From the NCBI GenBank assembly GCA_002705085.1, contig PAHO01000036.1, forward strand, positions 1 to 42,658: a stretch of 42,658 nucleotides of DNA, written 5' to 3'. A program made the position numbers and the translations under genes. The stretch is from Phycisphaerae bacterium. Lineage in GTDB: Bacteria > Planctomycetota > Phycisphaerae > Phycisphaerales > SM1A02. Under the pieces are notes generated by a model. That model was not told the DNA's origin. It was given only the letters and a program-made list of their open reading frames with translations, and did no database searches. How positions within the stretch are numbered: position 1 is the first letter of the stretch; each line of letters opens with the position of its first letter. This document shows, piece by piece, positions 33,145-41,473 of the stretch.

Positions 33145-34614
33145 TCAGAAGCTCAGTTGCAACTGCGAACGCAGGACCACCTGTTGGCCATCCTCCCCGT
33201 CCTGCAAGATGCCAGCAACATTGGAAAAGAACAACACATCGGTTTGGTCGATCGTGAAATTGAGATCGGTCGTCCACTTGAAATTGTGTCCATCCATGTA
33301 GTGGTTGATCCCCAAGGCCAGCACCCCTGAATCAGCCTGAGAGAAGTAAGTGACGGTCCCACCGTTCCCGGTGGAATCAGGTTCGTTGTGGTAGTTCTGA
33401 CCGTAGAGCTCGACCCAGTCGTACCGCGCAAACCACTCCCACTTTGGCGCCCAATATCGTGCGTACTGCGCGCTGATCCCGTAGATGTGGTACTGGTCTT
33501 GGAAACCTCCCGAGTCGATGTAACCGTACATCCCGGCGAGCATGGCGCTGGATCCACCGAACTCCCAACTGATATCCCCAGCCAAAGAAGCCCATCGGCT
33601 TTCATTCCGGTTGGGCGTGGGCACCTTGGTGGCTTCCCCTTTTTGGCCATGGATGGAGAGACCAAACATTGCCCCGGGGGCGGTCCCCATCGGGCTGGTC
33701 ATGTCACGAAATTGACTCCATGACCCGTACAGCAAACGCTCCCACCGCAGGGCGGCGAACCATTCAACATCCCGCTTCAAAGCATTGCGGTTGAGCATGG
33801 ATGGCAATGTGCTGTCATTCGGCGCGACATAAAAACCAAGTCCATTGTCCGCTGATGGATCAGACCCGCCATCGCCGGTGGTGAACGTCAACACATCCCG
33901 AGGCTGGCTCCAGGTCAACTCGATCCCCTGCGTGCGCCCGAGATTTAAAGCTTCGTTCAGCAGCGTGCGCTCCACCGCCAACTGCTCACTGGAAGGGGTG
34001 GACTCTTCTCGAGAATGGTGGATTTTGAATTGACCCACTCGGACCCGCCAATCATTCTGGAAGTCATAGGACAACCACAAGTCTTTGACAAAGCCCAGAC
34101 CGTTGACGAGTCCGGGTTCTTCTCGCGTAACGCCAAGGTTCAAAAAGTACTGCAGCTCAGGCCGGTACAAATGGCCACGAACCAGCAAATCAGTTCTTGC
34201 GAATTCGAACCCCCAACGATTTTCCCAGTTGTTGAGATCAGGATCCTGCAGGGCCCGCAATGGATCAGGACGATGGGCGTGGATGAATCGGAACTGCACC
34301 AAAGCGCCCAATTCCATGGAGAACTTGCCGTCTTCCGAAGCCAAGAAAAAGCCATCATTCCATCCGGCCGTCATCTGCTTCTCGGATTGAACCTGCGCCA
34401 TCGCCGCATCAACCGCCATGCCGATCTGGGCCCGCATCAATCGGTCCAACTCTGGATCCCGGGCGCGATTCATCCGATCAAGTTCACCACGAATCCGAGC
34501 ATTTTCTTCTCGAAGACGAGCCATCTCGGCGCGAATCTCTTCCAGCGCATCCCCGTCTTGAGCGTGCGATATGGGGGCACAAACCAAAACAAGAAGAACA
34601 ATGGCAATTCTCAC
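33145..34614 (-). CDS. Outer-membrane porin, OprO/OprP-like
   Basis: 489 residues if translated from the GTG at 34614, which has GGAGG seven bases upstream and gives a clean signal peptide (MRIAIVLLVLVCAPISHAQ); an ATG at 34641 adds 9 residues. Residues about 20-60 form a coiled coil (DALEEIRAEMARLREENARIRGELDRM). The rest is a beta-barrel of phosphate-selective-porin type with alternating strands (MELGALVQFRFIHA, NWENRWGFEFARTDLLVRGHL, DLWLSYDFQNDWRVRVGQFKI) and a terminal Phe as needed for outer-membrane insertion. The solute is unknown. It follows the MmgE/PrpD gene by 64 bases. Confidence 0.87.
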   Translation of the reverse strand: MRIAIVLLVLVCAPISHAQDGDALEEIRAEMARLREENARIRGELDRMNRARDPELDRLMRAQIGMAVDAAMAQVQSEKQMTAGWNDGFFLASEDGKFSMELGALVQFRFIHAHRPDPLRALQDPDLNNWENRWGFEFARTDLLVRGHLYRPELQYFLNLGVTREEPGLVNGLGFVKDLWLSYDFQNDWRVRVGQFKIHHSREESTPSSEQLAVERTLLNEALNLGRTQGIELTWSQPRDVLTFTTGDGGSDPSADNGLGFYVAPNDSTLPSMLNRNALKRDVEWFAALRWERLLYGSWSQFRDMTSPMGTAPGAMFGLSIHGQKGEATKVPTPNRNESRWASLAGDISWEFGGSSAMLAGMYGYIDSGGFQDQYHIYGISAQYARYWAPKWEWFARYDWVELYGQNYHNEPDSTGNGGTVTYFSQADSGVLALGINHYMDGHNFKWTTDLNFTIDQTDVLFFSNVAGILQDGEDGQQVVLRSQLQLSF

Positions 34615-34678
34615 GACGCGGCCTCCATGCCGAGTGGGCATCCATGCGAAGACTACATGATTCAGCAGCGATGGGCGG

Positions 34679-36196
34679 TTATTCGTAGGGGCCGCGATCA
34701 AGAAGATCAAAAGTATGCACCTGCGTCAACGCAGAGACATCCAGAGACCCAATGTTTCGGAAGCGATCCACCACGGGACCAGGCTCCGCCAAAGCGATCG
34801 CCCCCATCCGCCGCATCTTCTCGCCCAGAATGCCCTCAAGGTCGGCCGTCGTATTCCGAGCATGCCCTGACGGATACATCACCAAGCCTGAATCAAAGAC
34901 CTCCCCGGCTTGGGTCGTGATTTCGATCGATGTGGGAATCCCGTCTGGATATTTCTCGTCGTAGTCCGCGCCACCATGGGCAAAGGAGATCAGTTCCATC
35001 AGTGCTCGGGTTTTGGGATCAACAATGGCCTGAGGGGCGTAGTCCTCGGGCATCAACATCAAGCTCCGCCAAGCATCGTCGTTTCCGGCCGGCACTTCAC
35101 CCAACTCAATAGCCCTTTGCAACATGCGTGAGACAATGAACACCATCGAGTGGTCGGCGGACTGGCGGGTGCGGGGGTCACGCTTTGCCGGGTCACCAAT
35201 GATCCCGAAGGCTGGTTCGTACGCCACAATCTTGATGCCCTTGATGGCCTCCGCCACCAGGAGTTCCGGGTGGGCCCGCAGCAAATCCACCAGGCCTTGC
35301 AAGGCTCCAGCAGACTGGTGCTCGTAGAGACCCAACTTGAAGTGCATGCCCATCACCGCAAAGTCATCACCGCTGGTGGACAACCTCAGGTCGAACGGAC
35401 TGTCACCGTCGGTGGATTCGAACTGTCGGAACATGGACTCAGGGTTCCGGAAAATATCTTTTGGCCCCAAGAATCCTGCCATCGCGCGACGCATGGCGGT
35501 GATCGCCACTTCGGTGCTTATCGCTGCCGAAGCACCTTTGGAATCAGAGAGTTGCTTCCCGGCGCGGATGGCACGCCAAGGGATGAAGTGGGCCACCACC
35601 ATCCCGATGGCCGACTCAATCTGCGCCGCCGAGGCGCCATTCATGGCCCCCCAAACTGCCGCGGACGCAATCGCACCGTGCACCACATGATCGATCTTGT
35701 AGGTCTTCAGGCTGAAGACTTCAGCCAACCGTCCTCGGATCTCGTCATGCAACACCATGCCTCGCAAAGCGGCCGCTCCATCAAAGCCCATCACCTGCGC
35801 GGCCGCAACCGGAACCGCATAGAAATCGTTGTGCCCAAATTCTCCCGCCACATGACCCAATTCTGGTCGGTAACCAAAGTTGGTGCCGTTGGAGTCCCAC
35901 TCACGAACGGCCGAGCAGTTCGCCAAGATGGCTTTCTCCGGTGAAACCGAAGTGGCATCCCCAAAGACCGTCGCCCCCCCACTTGCGGGGTAACCCAAGG
36001 CTTCCTCGCGGAGCACCTTGGGGGCGTTGGTGTTCATGGCCAAAGCCGACAAACCGCACAAGCACGCATCGGCATGGAAGAGTGACGTTCGATCGAGAAC
36101 CGCGGCGCTGGGGGCGCCATTCTTCATGAAATCAATCGCGTACTCAGCGATGCCAAGGGCTTGGTTGGTGTTGCGAGGCAGATCTTTGAAGCTCAT
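34679..36196 (-). CDS. MmgE/PrpD family protein
   Basis: 505 residues. The family includes 2-methylcitrate dehydratase (PrpD) of propionate breakdown, cis-aconitate decarboxylase and epimerases. Recognisable pieces are SLFHADACLCGLSALA, the ANCSAVREWDSNGTNFG region, HNDFYAVPVAAAQVMGFDG, KTYKIDHVVHGAIASAAVWG, RAMAGFLGPKDIF and LGLYEHQSAGALQGLVDLL. PrpD is likeliest, but no prpB or prpC lies nearby, so the reaction is not settled. It starts 10 bases after the fbp stop and reads toward the porin gene, so fbp, this gene and the porin look like one operon. Confidence 0.85.
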   Translation of the reverse strand: MSFKDLPRNTNQALGIAEYAIDFMKNGAPSAAVLDRTSLFHADACLCGLSALAMNTNAPKVLREEALGYPASGGATVFGDATSVSPEKAILANCSAVREWDSNGTNFGYRPELGHVAGEFGHNDFYAVPVAAAQVMGFDGAAALRGMVLHDEIRGRLAEVFSLKTYKIDHVVHGAIASAAVWGAMNGASAAQIESAIGMVVAHFIPWRAIRAGKQLSDSKGASAAISTEVAITAMRRAMAGFLGPKDIFRNPESMFRQFESTDGDSPFDLRLSTSGDDFAVMGMHFKLGLYEHQSAGALQGLVDLLRAHPELLVAEAIKGIKIVAYEPAFGIIGDPAKRDPRTRQSADHSMVFIVSRMLQRAIELGEVPAGNDDAWRSLMLMPEDYAPQAIVDPKTRALMELISFAHGGADYDEKYPDGIPTSIEITTQAGEVFDSGLVMYPSGHARNTTADLEGILGEKMRRMGAIALAEPGPVVDRFRNIGSLDVSALTQVHTFDLLDRGPYE

Positions 36197-36206
36197 GTCG
36201 CGAATC

Positions 36207-37199
36207 CTAACGCCGAAGGGTGTTCAACAACTGATCCACGCCAACCGGATCCCCCAAGATCACCGGCACCCGTTGGTGAACATGGCTGGGCTTGATGTCC
36301 AAGATGGGGCCGGTTCCAGATTCGCCTCGACCTCCAGCTTGTTCGATGAGAAAAGCCATGGGATTGGCTTCATACATCAACCGCAATTTGCCCTCGGGAT
36401 GCCGTGCGGTTCCCGGATACGCAAAGACTCCACCTTCAAGCAGCGTGCGGTGCACATCCGCCACCATGGACCCGATGTACCGGCTGCGCCAACCGGTGCG
36501 GCGACAGGCAGAAAGCCAATCGCACCAACCAGGCCCAAAGCTGTCGGCATTGGCTTCATTGAGGCTGTACGTCTTCCCACCAGAGGGGATCTTCAGATCG
36601 GATCGAACCAAGACGAAGGCGCCCACGGCGGGATCAAGGGAGAACATGTGGACCCCGCGGCCGGTGGACAGCACCAAGACGGTCGAGGGGCCATACAAGA
36701 TGTAACCAGCCGCAACCTGTTTGCGACCAATCTGAAGGTGCGGCGCATCGGCGTCGAGGGCCTGCTCGTGCCGGAGGATCGAAAAGATCGTCCCCACACC
36801 AACGCCCAAGCCAAGGTTGGCCGAGCCATCGAGGGGATCGAACAGCACCGAGTACTTCCCCCCCTCCTCTGCACTGCGCAGTTGTACGGGTTCGGCCTCT
36901 TCTTCAGAGCCCAACAAGCCCAAATCCGTCCGGTCGCCCAAACAACGAATGATGATTTCGTTGGCCACCAGATCCATCGGCTTCTGCTGTTCACCGTGGA
37001 CGTTGTCACCGCCGATGTCCAGCACCGGATCCAAATGAACCCGGCGGATTTTGGCGGCGATCACTTTCCCAGCCAAAGCAATCGCCGAAAGGAGCCAACT
37101 GAATTCACCCGAGGCATTGGGGTGCCGCCGGGCTTCCTGAAGGATGAAGCTCTGGATGGTGGTCAGGTTGTCAACGGTGTATTTCGGGGGGCGTTCCAC
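36207..37199 (-). CDS. fbp: Class 1 fructose-1,6-bisphosphatase
   Basis: 330 residues, full length for the class 1 enzyme of gluconeogenesis. The GDNVHGEQQKPMDLVAN motif (63-80) and FDPLDGSANLG (120-130) are clear; Asp121, Leu123 and Asp124 match the metal-binding DPLDG. The usual SSNID following it reads SANLG, a small departure. C-terminal RYIGSMVADVHRTLLEGGVFAYPGT and LRLMYEANPMAFLIEQAGG bind the sugar phosphate. It reads divergently from the thiolase gene across 41 bases, which contain GATCC-TAC-GGATC (37206-37218) and a TATAGAAT at 37227-37234. Confidence 0.95.
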   Translation of the reverse strand: MERPPKYTVDNLTTIQSFILQEARRHPNASGEFSWLLSAIALAGKVIAAKIRRVHLDPVLDIGGDNVHGEQQKPMDLVANEIIIRCLGDRTDLGLLGSEEEAEPVQLRSAEEGGKYSVLFDPLDGSANLGLGVGVGTIFSILRHEQALDADAPHLQIGRKQVAAGYILYGPSTVLVLSTGRGVHMFSLDPAVGAFVLVRSDLKIPSGGKTYSLNEANADSFGPGWCDWLSACRRTGWRSRYIGSMVADVHRTLLEGGVFAYPGTARHPEGKLRLMYEANPMAFLIEQAGGRGESGTGPILDIKPSHVHQRVPVILGDPVGVDQLLNTLRR

Positions 37200-37240
37200 G
37201 CCGCAGATCCTACGGATCCCGCCGGATATAGAATGGGTGT

Positions 37241-38431
37241 ATGCCAGAAACTGTAATTCTCTCCGCCGTACGCTCTCCCATCGGCCGCTTCTTGGGCGGC
37301 TTCTCCAACACCACGGCCACCGATCTTGGGGCCAAAGTTGCCGCGACAGCCATGGAAGGCATCGATCCTTCGGTCGTCGATGAGGCCTTGATGGGGTGCG
37401 TGCTCCAAGCGGGACTGGGGCAGAACCCGGCTCGGCAAATTGCTCTCGGCGCGGGCTGTCCGGACCGCGTGACGGCCATGACCATCAACAAAGTCTGCGG
37501 CTCCGGACTGGAAGCAGTGATGCAAGCCGATCGAGCCATCCGGTGTCAAGATGCCCGAGTGGTGCTGTGCGGCGGCGCTGAAAACATGACCAGAGCGCCG
37601 CACACCGGATTGATCCGGCCCGGCGCGAAATTCGGCCCCGCAACTTTTGCGGACCACATGCAAGCCGATGGACTGACCTGTGCCTTCAAGGGCTGGGCCA
37701 TGGGCAACGCCGCGGAATGGATCAGCAACGAACACAACATCTCACGCGAAGACCAAGATGCCTTCGCTGCACGATCCCACCAAAGAGCAGCGGCGGCGGC
37801 GGAAGCAGGTCATTTCGACGCCGAAACCCGGGTCTTTTCGGGAGCGGAAGTGGGAAACCGGAAGGTCCCTGGGCCCGAAGGTGGCGTTGGGGTCGACGAA
37901 GGTGTTCGGGCCGATTCGTCAGCCGAAGGGCTCGCCAAACTCCGCCCGGCCTTTGATCCCGAGGGCACGGTCACCGCTGGAAACGCAAGCCAAATCAGCG
38001 ATGGTGCGGCCGCCCTTGTGGTGGCTTCAAGTGACGCCGCCGCAGAACTCGGCGTGAAGCCGCTGGCCAAAATCGTGGGACACAGCACGGCCGGGGTATC
38101 CCCCGAAGCGATCTTCACCGCCCCCGCTGCGGGCGTGGCCGCCTTGCTCAAGCAACATGACCTCTCGGTGGATGACATCGATTTGTTCGAGATCAATGAA
38201 GCCTTCGCCGCCCAGGTCCTGATGAATCAACGGGCTTTGGGCGTTCCTGACGAAAAGCTCAATATTTCCGGTGGCGGCATCGCCCTTGGACACCCCATCG
38301 GCGCTTCCGGAGCCCGCGTCTTGGTCACCTTGCTGCACGGATTGATCCGAACTGGTGGCACCCGGGGTGTGGCCAGCCTCTGCTTGGGAGGGGGCAACGC
38401 CGTCTCCATGCTCGTCGAACGCGCAGATTGA
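37241..38431 (+). CDS. Acetyl-CoA acetyltransferase (thiolase)
   Basis: 396 residues. It condenses two acetyl-CoA to acetoacetyl-CoA or works in reverse in beta-oxidation. The catalytic set is complete: Cys86 (NKVCGSGL), Asn318 (NEAFA), His350 (GGGIALGHPIGASG) and Cys381 (SLCLGGGNA). The chain length and LGQNPARQIALGAG favour a biosynthetic thiolase of AtoB/PhaA type. A TATAGAAT lies eight bases before the ATG, so if used as a -10 the message would be nearly leaderless. Not in an obvious operon with trkA, 31 bases downstream. Confidence 0.94.
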   Translation: MPETVILSAVRSPIGRFLGGFSNTTATDLGAKVAATAMEGIDPSVVDEALMGCVLQAGLGQNPARQIALGAGCPDRVTAMTINKVCGSGLEAVMQADRAIRCQDARVVLCGGAENMTRAPHTGLIRPGAKFGPATFADHMQADGLTCAFKGWAMGNAAEWISNEHNISREDQDAFAARSHQRAAAAAEAGHFDAETRVFSGAEVGNRKVPGPEGGVGVDEGVRADSSAEGLAKLRPAFDPEGTVTAGNASQISDGAAALVVASSDAAAELGVKPLAKIVGHSTAGVSPEAIFTAPAAGVAALLKQHDLSVDDIDLFEINEAFAAQVLMNQRALGVPDEKLNISGGGIALGHPIGASGARVLVTLLHGLIRTGGTRGVASLCLGGGNAVSMLVERAD

Positions 38432-38462
38432 GTAAGTTGACGGTTCACTCGGGAGGTTCGAG

Positions 38463-39839
38463 ATGAAGATTCTTGTATGCGGAGCCGGGGATGTCGGCTG
38501 GCATGCCGTAGAACGACTCCTACGACTTGGCGAGCACGAGCTGGCCGTCTTGGACACCAACCGAAGCCGATTGGAAAATCTGGCCAATCAGTTTGATGTC
38601 TCCTATTTCGTTGGATCGTGCACCCTTCCCAGTTCTTACGAAGAATTGCGGATCAAAGATTTTGACCTGCTGGTCGCCGCCACCGCGCGAGACGAAGCCA
38701 ACCTGATTGCTTCTGACTTGGCCAGCACTATGCACCGCAAGCAAAGCGGACCAAACCGACCTCCACTTCGGACCATCGTCCGCATCCATGACGAGCGGTT
38801 CATGCGTGAAGCGTCCGACATCCGATCTATTTTTCAAGCCACCCACTTGCTGTGCCCTGAAGAAGTCACCGTCCGATCCATTGTGGGACAACTGCGAAAC
38901 CCAGGAGCAGTTCGACTGGAGCAGGGGACAGGCGGTGTGGTCTCGGTGCAATCGATCGAGCTTTCCAATACCGCCACGGTGGGACAGAAACTGCGGGACG
39001 TTGAACTTCCGGGCGGCGCTCGCGTGGTTGCCCTTCGCCGCGCTGGCGAGTCCATCTTTCCCGGGCCCGGAACCGAACTGAAGCCCGGCGACAAAATCCT
39101 TCTGGCCGGACCAACTGAAACCTTTGAAGCAGCTCGCCGTGCGATCGAAGGGGAGCGGGCCCGAGTAAAGCGCTTGGTCATCGGTGGTTCCAGCCAAATG
39201 GCCCGCCGATTGTGTGAGGCTCTTGCTGGGACCCCTTGGCACATCACCGTCTTTGATCCCGATCCGAAAGCCGCCCACGAAATGGCCGATGCGTTCGATC
39301 ACATCGATGTCGAACAGTCGGATCCCACCGACCGCGCGGTCTTTGACGAAGCCGAGATTGACAAAGCCGATGCTTTTGTTTCGTTGACCGAAAGCGACGA
39401 ACACAACCTTCTGGCCAGTTCAACGGCACACTCACGCGGCGTACCCAACACCGTGGCCGTGGTGAAATCGGCCAATTTCGAACACCTCGGAAAAGCGCTG
39501 GGCATCACCAAAGTGCTGGTCCCCCGCACCGTGGCCGCCCGTGAAATCCAAGAACTCCTCAACGAAGAAAATGTGAGCCGGATCCCCGGGAGATTCATGG
39601 AAGGCATTTCGGGTTGGCGCATCCGCCTGCCCGAGGGATCCCCCTTGGCGGGAGTTGATTTAACTTCCGCGGGCCTTTCCGGCCGCTTCATCGTCTTGGC
39701 CCGCTGCCGAGACAATGTTTGGGACTTCGCCCGATCGAATGAGCCCTTGGGGGCCGGCGATCAACTCTTGGTGGTGGGACGTTCAGAGTTGGAGGACGAC
39801 ATCCCCGCGACCTTCCTCGAGAGTGGATCCTCAGCTTGA
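38463..39839 (+). CDS. trkA: Trk potassium transport regulatory subunit TrkA
   Basis: 458 residues with a strong GGGAGG ribosome site. TrkA is the cytoplasmic NAD(H)-binding ring that gates TrkH. Two RCK units are visible. The first starts with GAGDVGWHAVERLL (7-20) and VLDTNRSRLENL, with VATARDEANLIA and its TrkA-C part near 150-225. The second begins near 238 with VIGGSSQMARRLCEAL, where the usual GxGxxG is GGSSQMA, so nucleotide binding there may be weak, then ALVSLTESDEHNLLAS-like FVSLTESDEHNLLASS and a closing TrkA-C. Its stop overlaps the trkH TTG start. Confidence 0.93.
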   Translation: MKILVCGAGDVGWHAVERLLRLGEHELAVLDTNRSRLENLANQFDVSYFVGSCTLPSSYEELRIKDFDLLVAATARDEANLIASDLASTMHRKQSGPNRPPLRTIVRIHDERFMREASDIRSIFQATHLLCPEEVTVRSIVGQLRNPGAVRLEQGTGGVVSVQSIELSNTATVGQKLRDVELPGGARVVALRRAGESIFPGPGTELKPGDKILLAGPTETFEAARRAIEGERARVKRLVIGGSSQMARRLCEALAGTPWHITVFDPDPKAAHEMADAFDHIDVEQSDPTDRAVFDEAEIDKADAFVSLTESDEHNLLASSTAHSRGVPNTVAVVKSANFEHLGKALGITKVLVPRTVAAREIQELLNEENVSRIPGRFMEGISGWRIRLPEGSPLAGVDLTSAGLSGRFIVLARCRDNVWDFARSNEPLGAGDQLLVVGRSELEDDIPATFLESGSSA

Positions 39840-41437
39840 GACCCGAACAGATACTTCGACCTCTCACGCACATGGTCAGTTTGGTGGCCATGGCCATGAT
39901 GGCTGCTGGCCTCTGGGGACTTTTTGATGTTTGGTTCCTGGACCAGCCCACCGATTCCAGCGGTTTGCTCCCGGGATCAGAATCAAACACCGATGCCTCG
40001 GTGGCGTTGTTGGTTTCGGGAGTGGTCACGGCCGGGATCGCGGGATTGGTAAGGCTCAGAGTCGGTGGAAGCCCACGCGATGAGCGAGGCGAACGAGAAC
40101 TGGATCTCCGCAACCGTGAAGTGCTGGCCTTGGTGGGCTTGGCTTGGTTTGTGGCCTGCTTCTTTGCCGCTCTGCCCTTTGTGATTTGGCCGCGCCTCGC
40201 CGGGATCGAAACGCATGTGTTGCTGGACCCTGTGAACTGCCTCTTTGAATCCATGAGCGGACTCACCACCACCGGCGCCACCATCATTGATGACCTGGAC
40301 ACCGTTCCCCGTCCCTTGCTTTTGTGGCGTTCGTTGACCCATTGGATCGGTGGGATTGGAATCGTGGTGGTGTTCTTGGTCATCCTCCCCAGTGTTGGTG
40401 CCGCGCGGCAACGCCTATTCCAAGTGGAAACCCCGGGACCTGATATTTCCGAACGCGGGCTCCGGCCAACTGCTGGTGAGGCCGCCAAAAAATTGACCGG
40501 CTTGTATCTCATGATCACCGCCGGAGCGCTTGGAGGCTACTTGCTGGGAGGCATGGGACCTTTTGATGCCGTGAACCACGCCTTCAGCGTGGTGGCCACG
40601 GGTGGCTTCAGCACCAAGGATGAATCCATCGCCGCCTTTGCAACCCCATTCATCGAATGGTGGACCATCTTGATCATGATCATGGTGGGACTGAATTTCA
40701 CCCTCTTGGGTCAACTCCTTCGCGGGCGGTTGGGCGTGCTTCGTGATTTGGAAACCAAGACGTATCTGGGACTCAAGATCACCTGCAGTGTGCTCACCGC
40801 GCTGGTACTTGCCCTCTCGCTCACGGTGTGGCAGGACACCGCCGGGGCCGAACACACTGGATTCTTTGCCGCCCTTCGACACGGCACATTTGTCACCGTG
40901 GCCATGCAAACTGGTACCGGATTCTGTCTCTCGGACTACTCAGCTTGGCCCTATCTGACCGTGGCCCTGATCTTTGGCTTGGCCGCCATTGGTGGCTGCG
41001 GCGGCTCCACCGCCGGCGGCATCAAAGTCAACCGCATCGTGTTTGCCGTTCAACTGCTGGTGGCCGAAATTCACCGGGTGATCCGACCCAATCGAGTGGA
41101 CACCATTCGGTTGGGGCATCGGCGTCCCTCCCCAAGCCAACGCCAAGCCGTGCTGGCTTTCTTGTTGATGTACATCCTGCTGCTGGGTTTGGGGACAATT
41201 CTGGTGCAAACCGCCGAATATGGATCAAACCACAGCGATTTCCAGACCTGTTCGACCGCCGTGCTGTGCACGCTGACGAATATTGGACCAGGGCTGGGCG
41301 AAGTTGGCCCCACCGGCAACTACTCAGGCTTCGGATCGATCTCGAAATCCGGAATGGTGGTGTTCATGGCCATGGGTCGTCTGGAAATCATGGGCCTGAT
41401 CGCATTGCTGACTCCCGGATTCTGGCGTCGAAGCTGA
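39836..41437 (+). CDS. trkH: Trk/Ktr potassium channel subunit TrkH
   Basis: 533 residues if translation begins at TTG 39836, which overlaps the trkA stop (TTGA); an ATG at 39872 would shorten it by 12. It is the inner-membrane K+ pathway with four pore loops whose filter glycines are visible: SGLTTTGATI, FSVVATGGFST, MQTGTGFCLSDYS, and TNIGPGLGEVGP. About ten hydrophobic helices surround them, and the TAGGIKVNR segment after the third pore is typical. Works with TrkA for potassium uptake. Confidence 0.94.
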   Translation: MRPEQILRPLTHMVSLVAMAMMAAGLWGLFDVWFLDQPTDSSGLLPGSESNTDASVALLVSGVVTAGIAGLVRLRVGGSPRDERGERELDLRNREVLALVGLAWFVACFFAALPFVIWPRLAGIETHVLLDPVNCLFESMSGLTTTGATIIDDLDTVPRPLLLWRSLTHWIGGIGIVVVFLVILPSVGAARQRLFQVETPGPDISERGLRPTAGEAAKKLTGLYLMITAGALGGYLLGGMGPFDAVNHAFSVVATGGFSTKDESIAAFATPFIEWWTILIMIMVGLNFTLLGQLLRGRLGVLRDLETKTYLGLKITCSVLTALVLALSLTVWQDTAGAEHTGFFAALRHGTFVTVAMQTGTGFCLSDYSAWPYLTVALIFGLAAIGGCGGSTAGGIKVNRIVFAVQLLVAEIHRVIRPNRVDTIRLGHRRPSPSQRQAVLAFLLMYILLLGLGTILVQTAEYGSNHSDFQTCSTAVLCTLTNIGPGLGEVGPTGNYSGFGSISKSGMVVFMAMGRLEIMGLIALLTPGFWRRS

Positions 41438-41473
41438 GGCGAATCCTGTCGGCGAACCTAGAATGGATGGACT

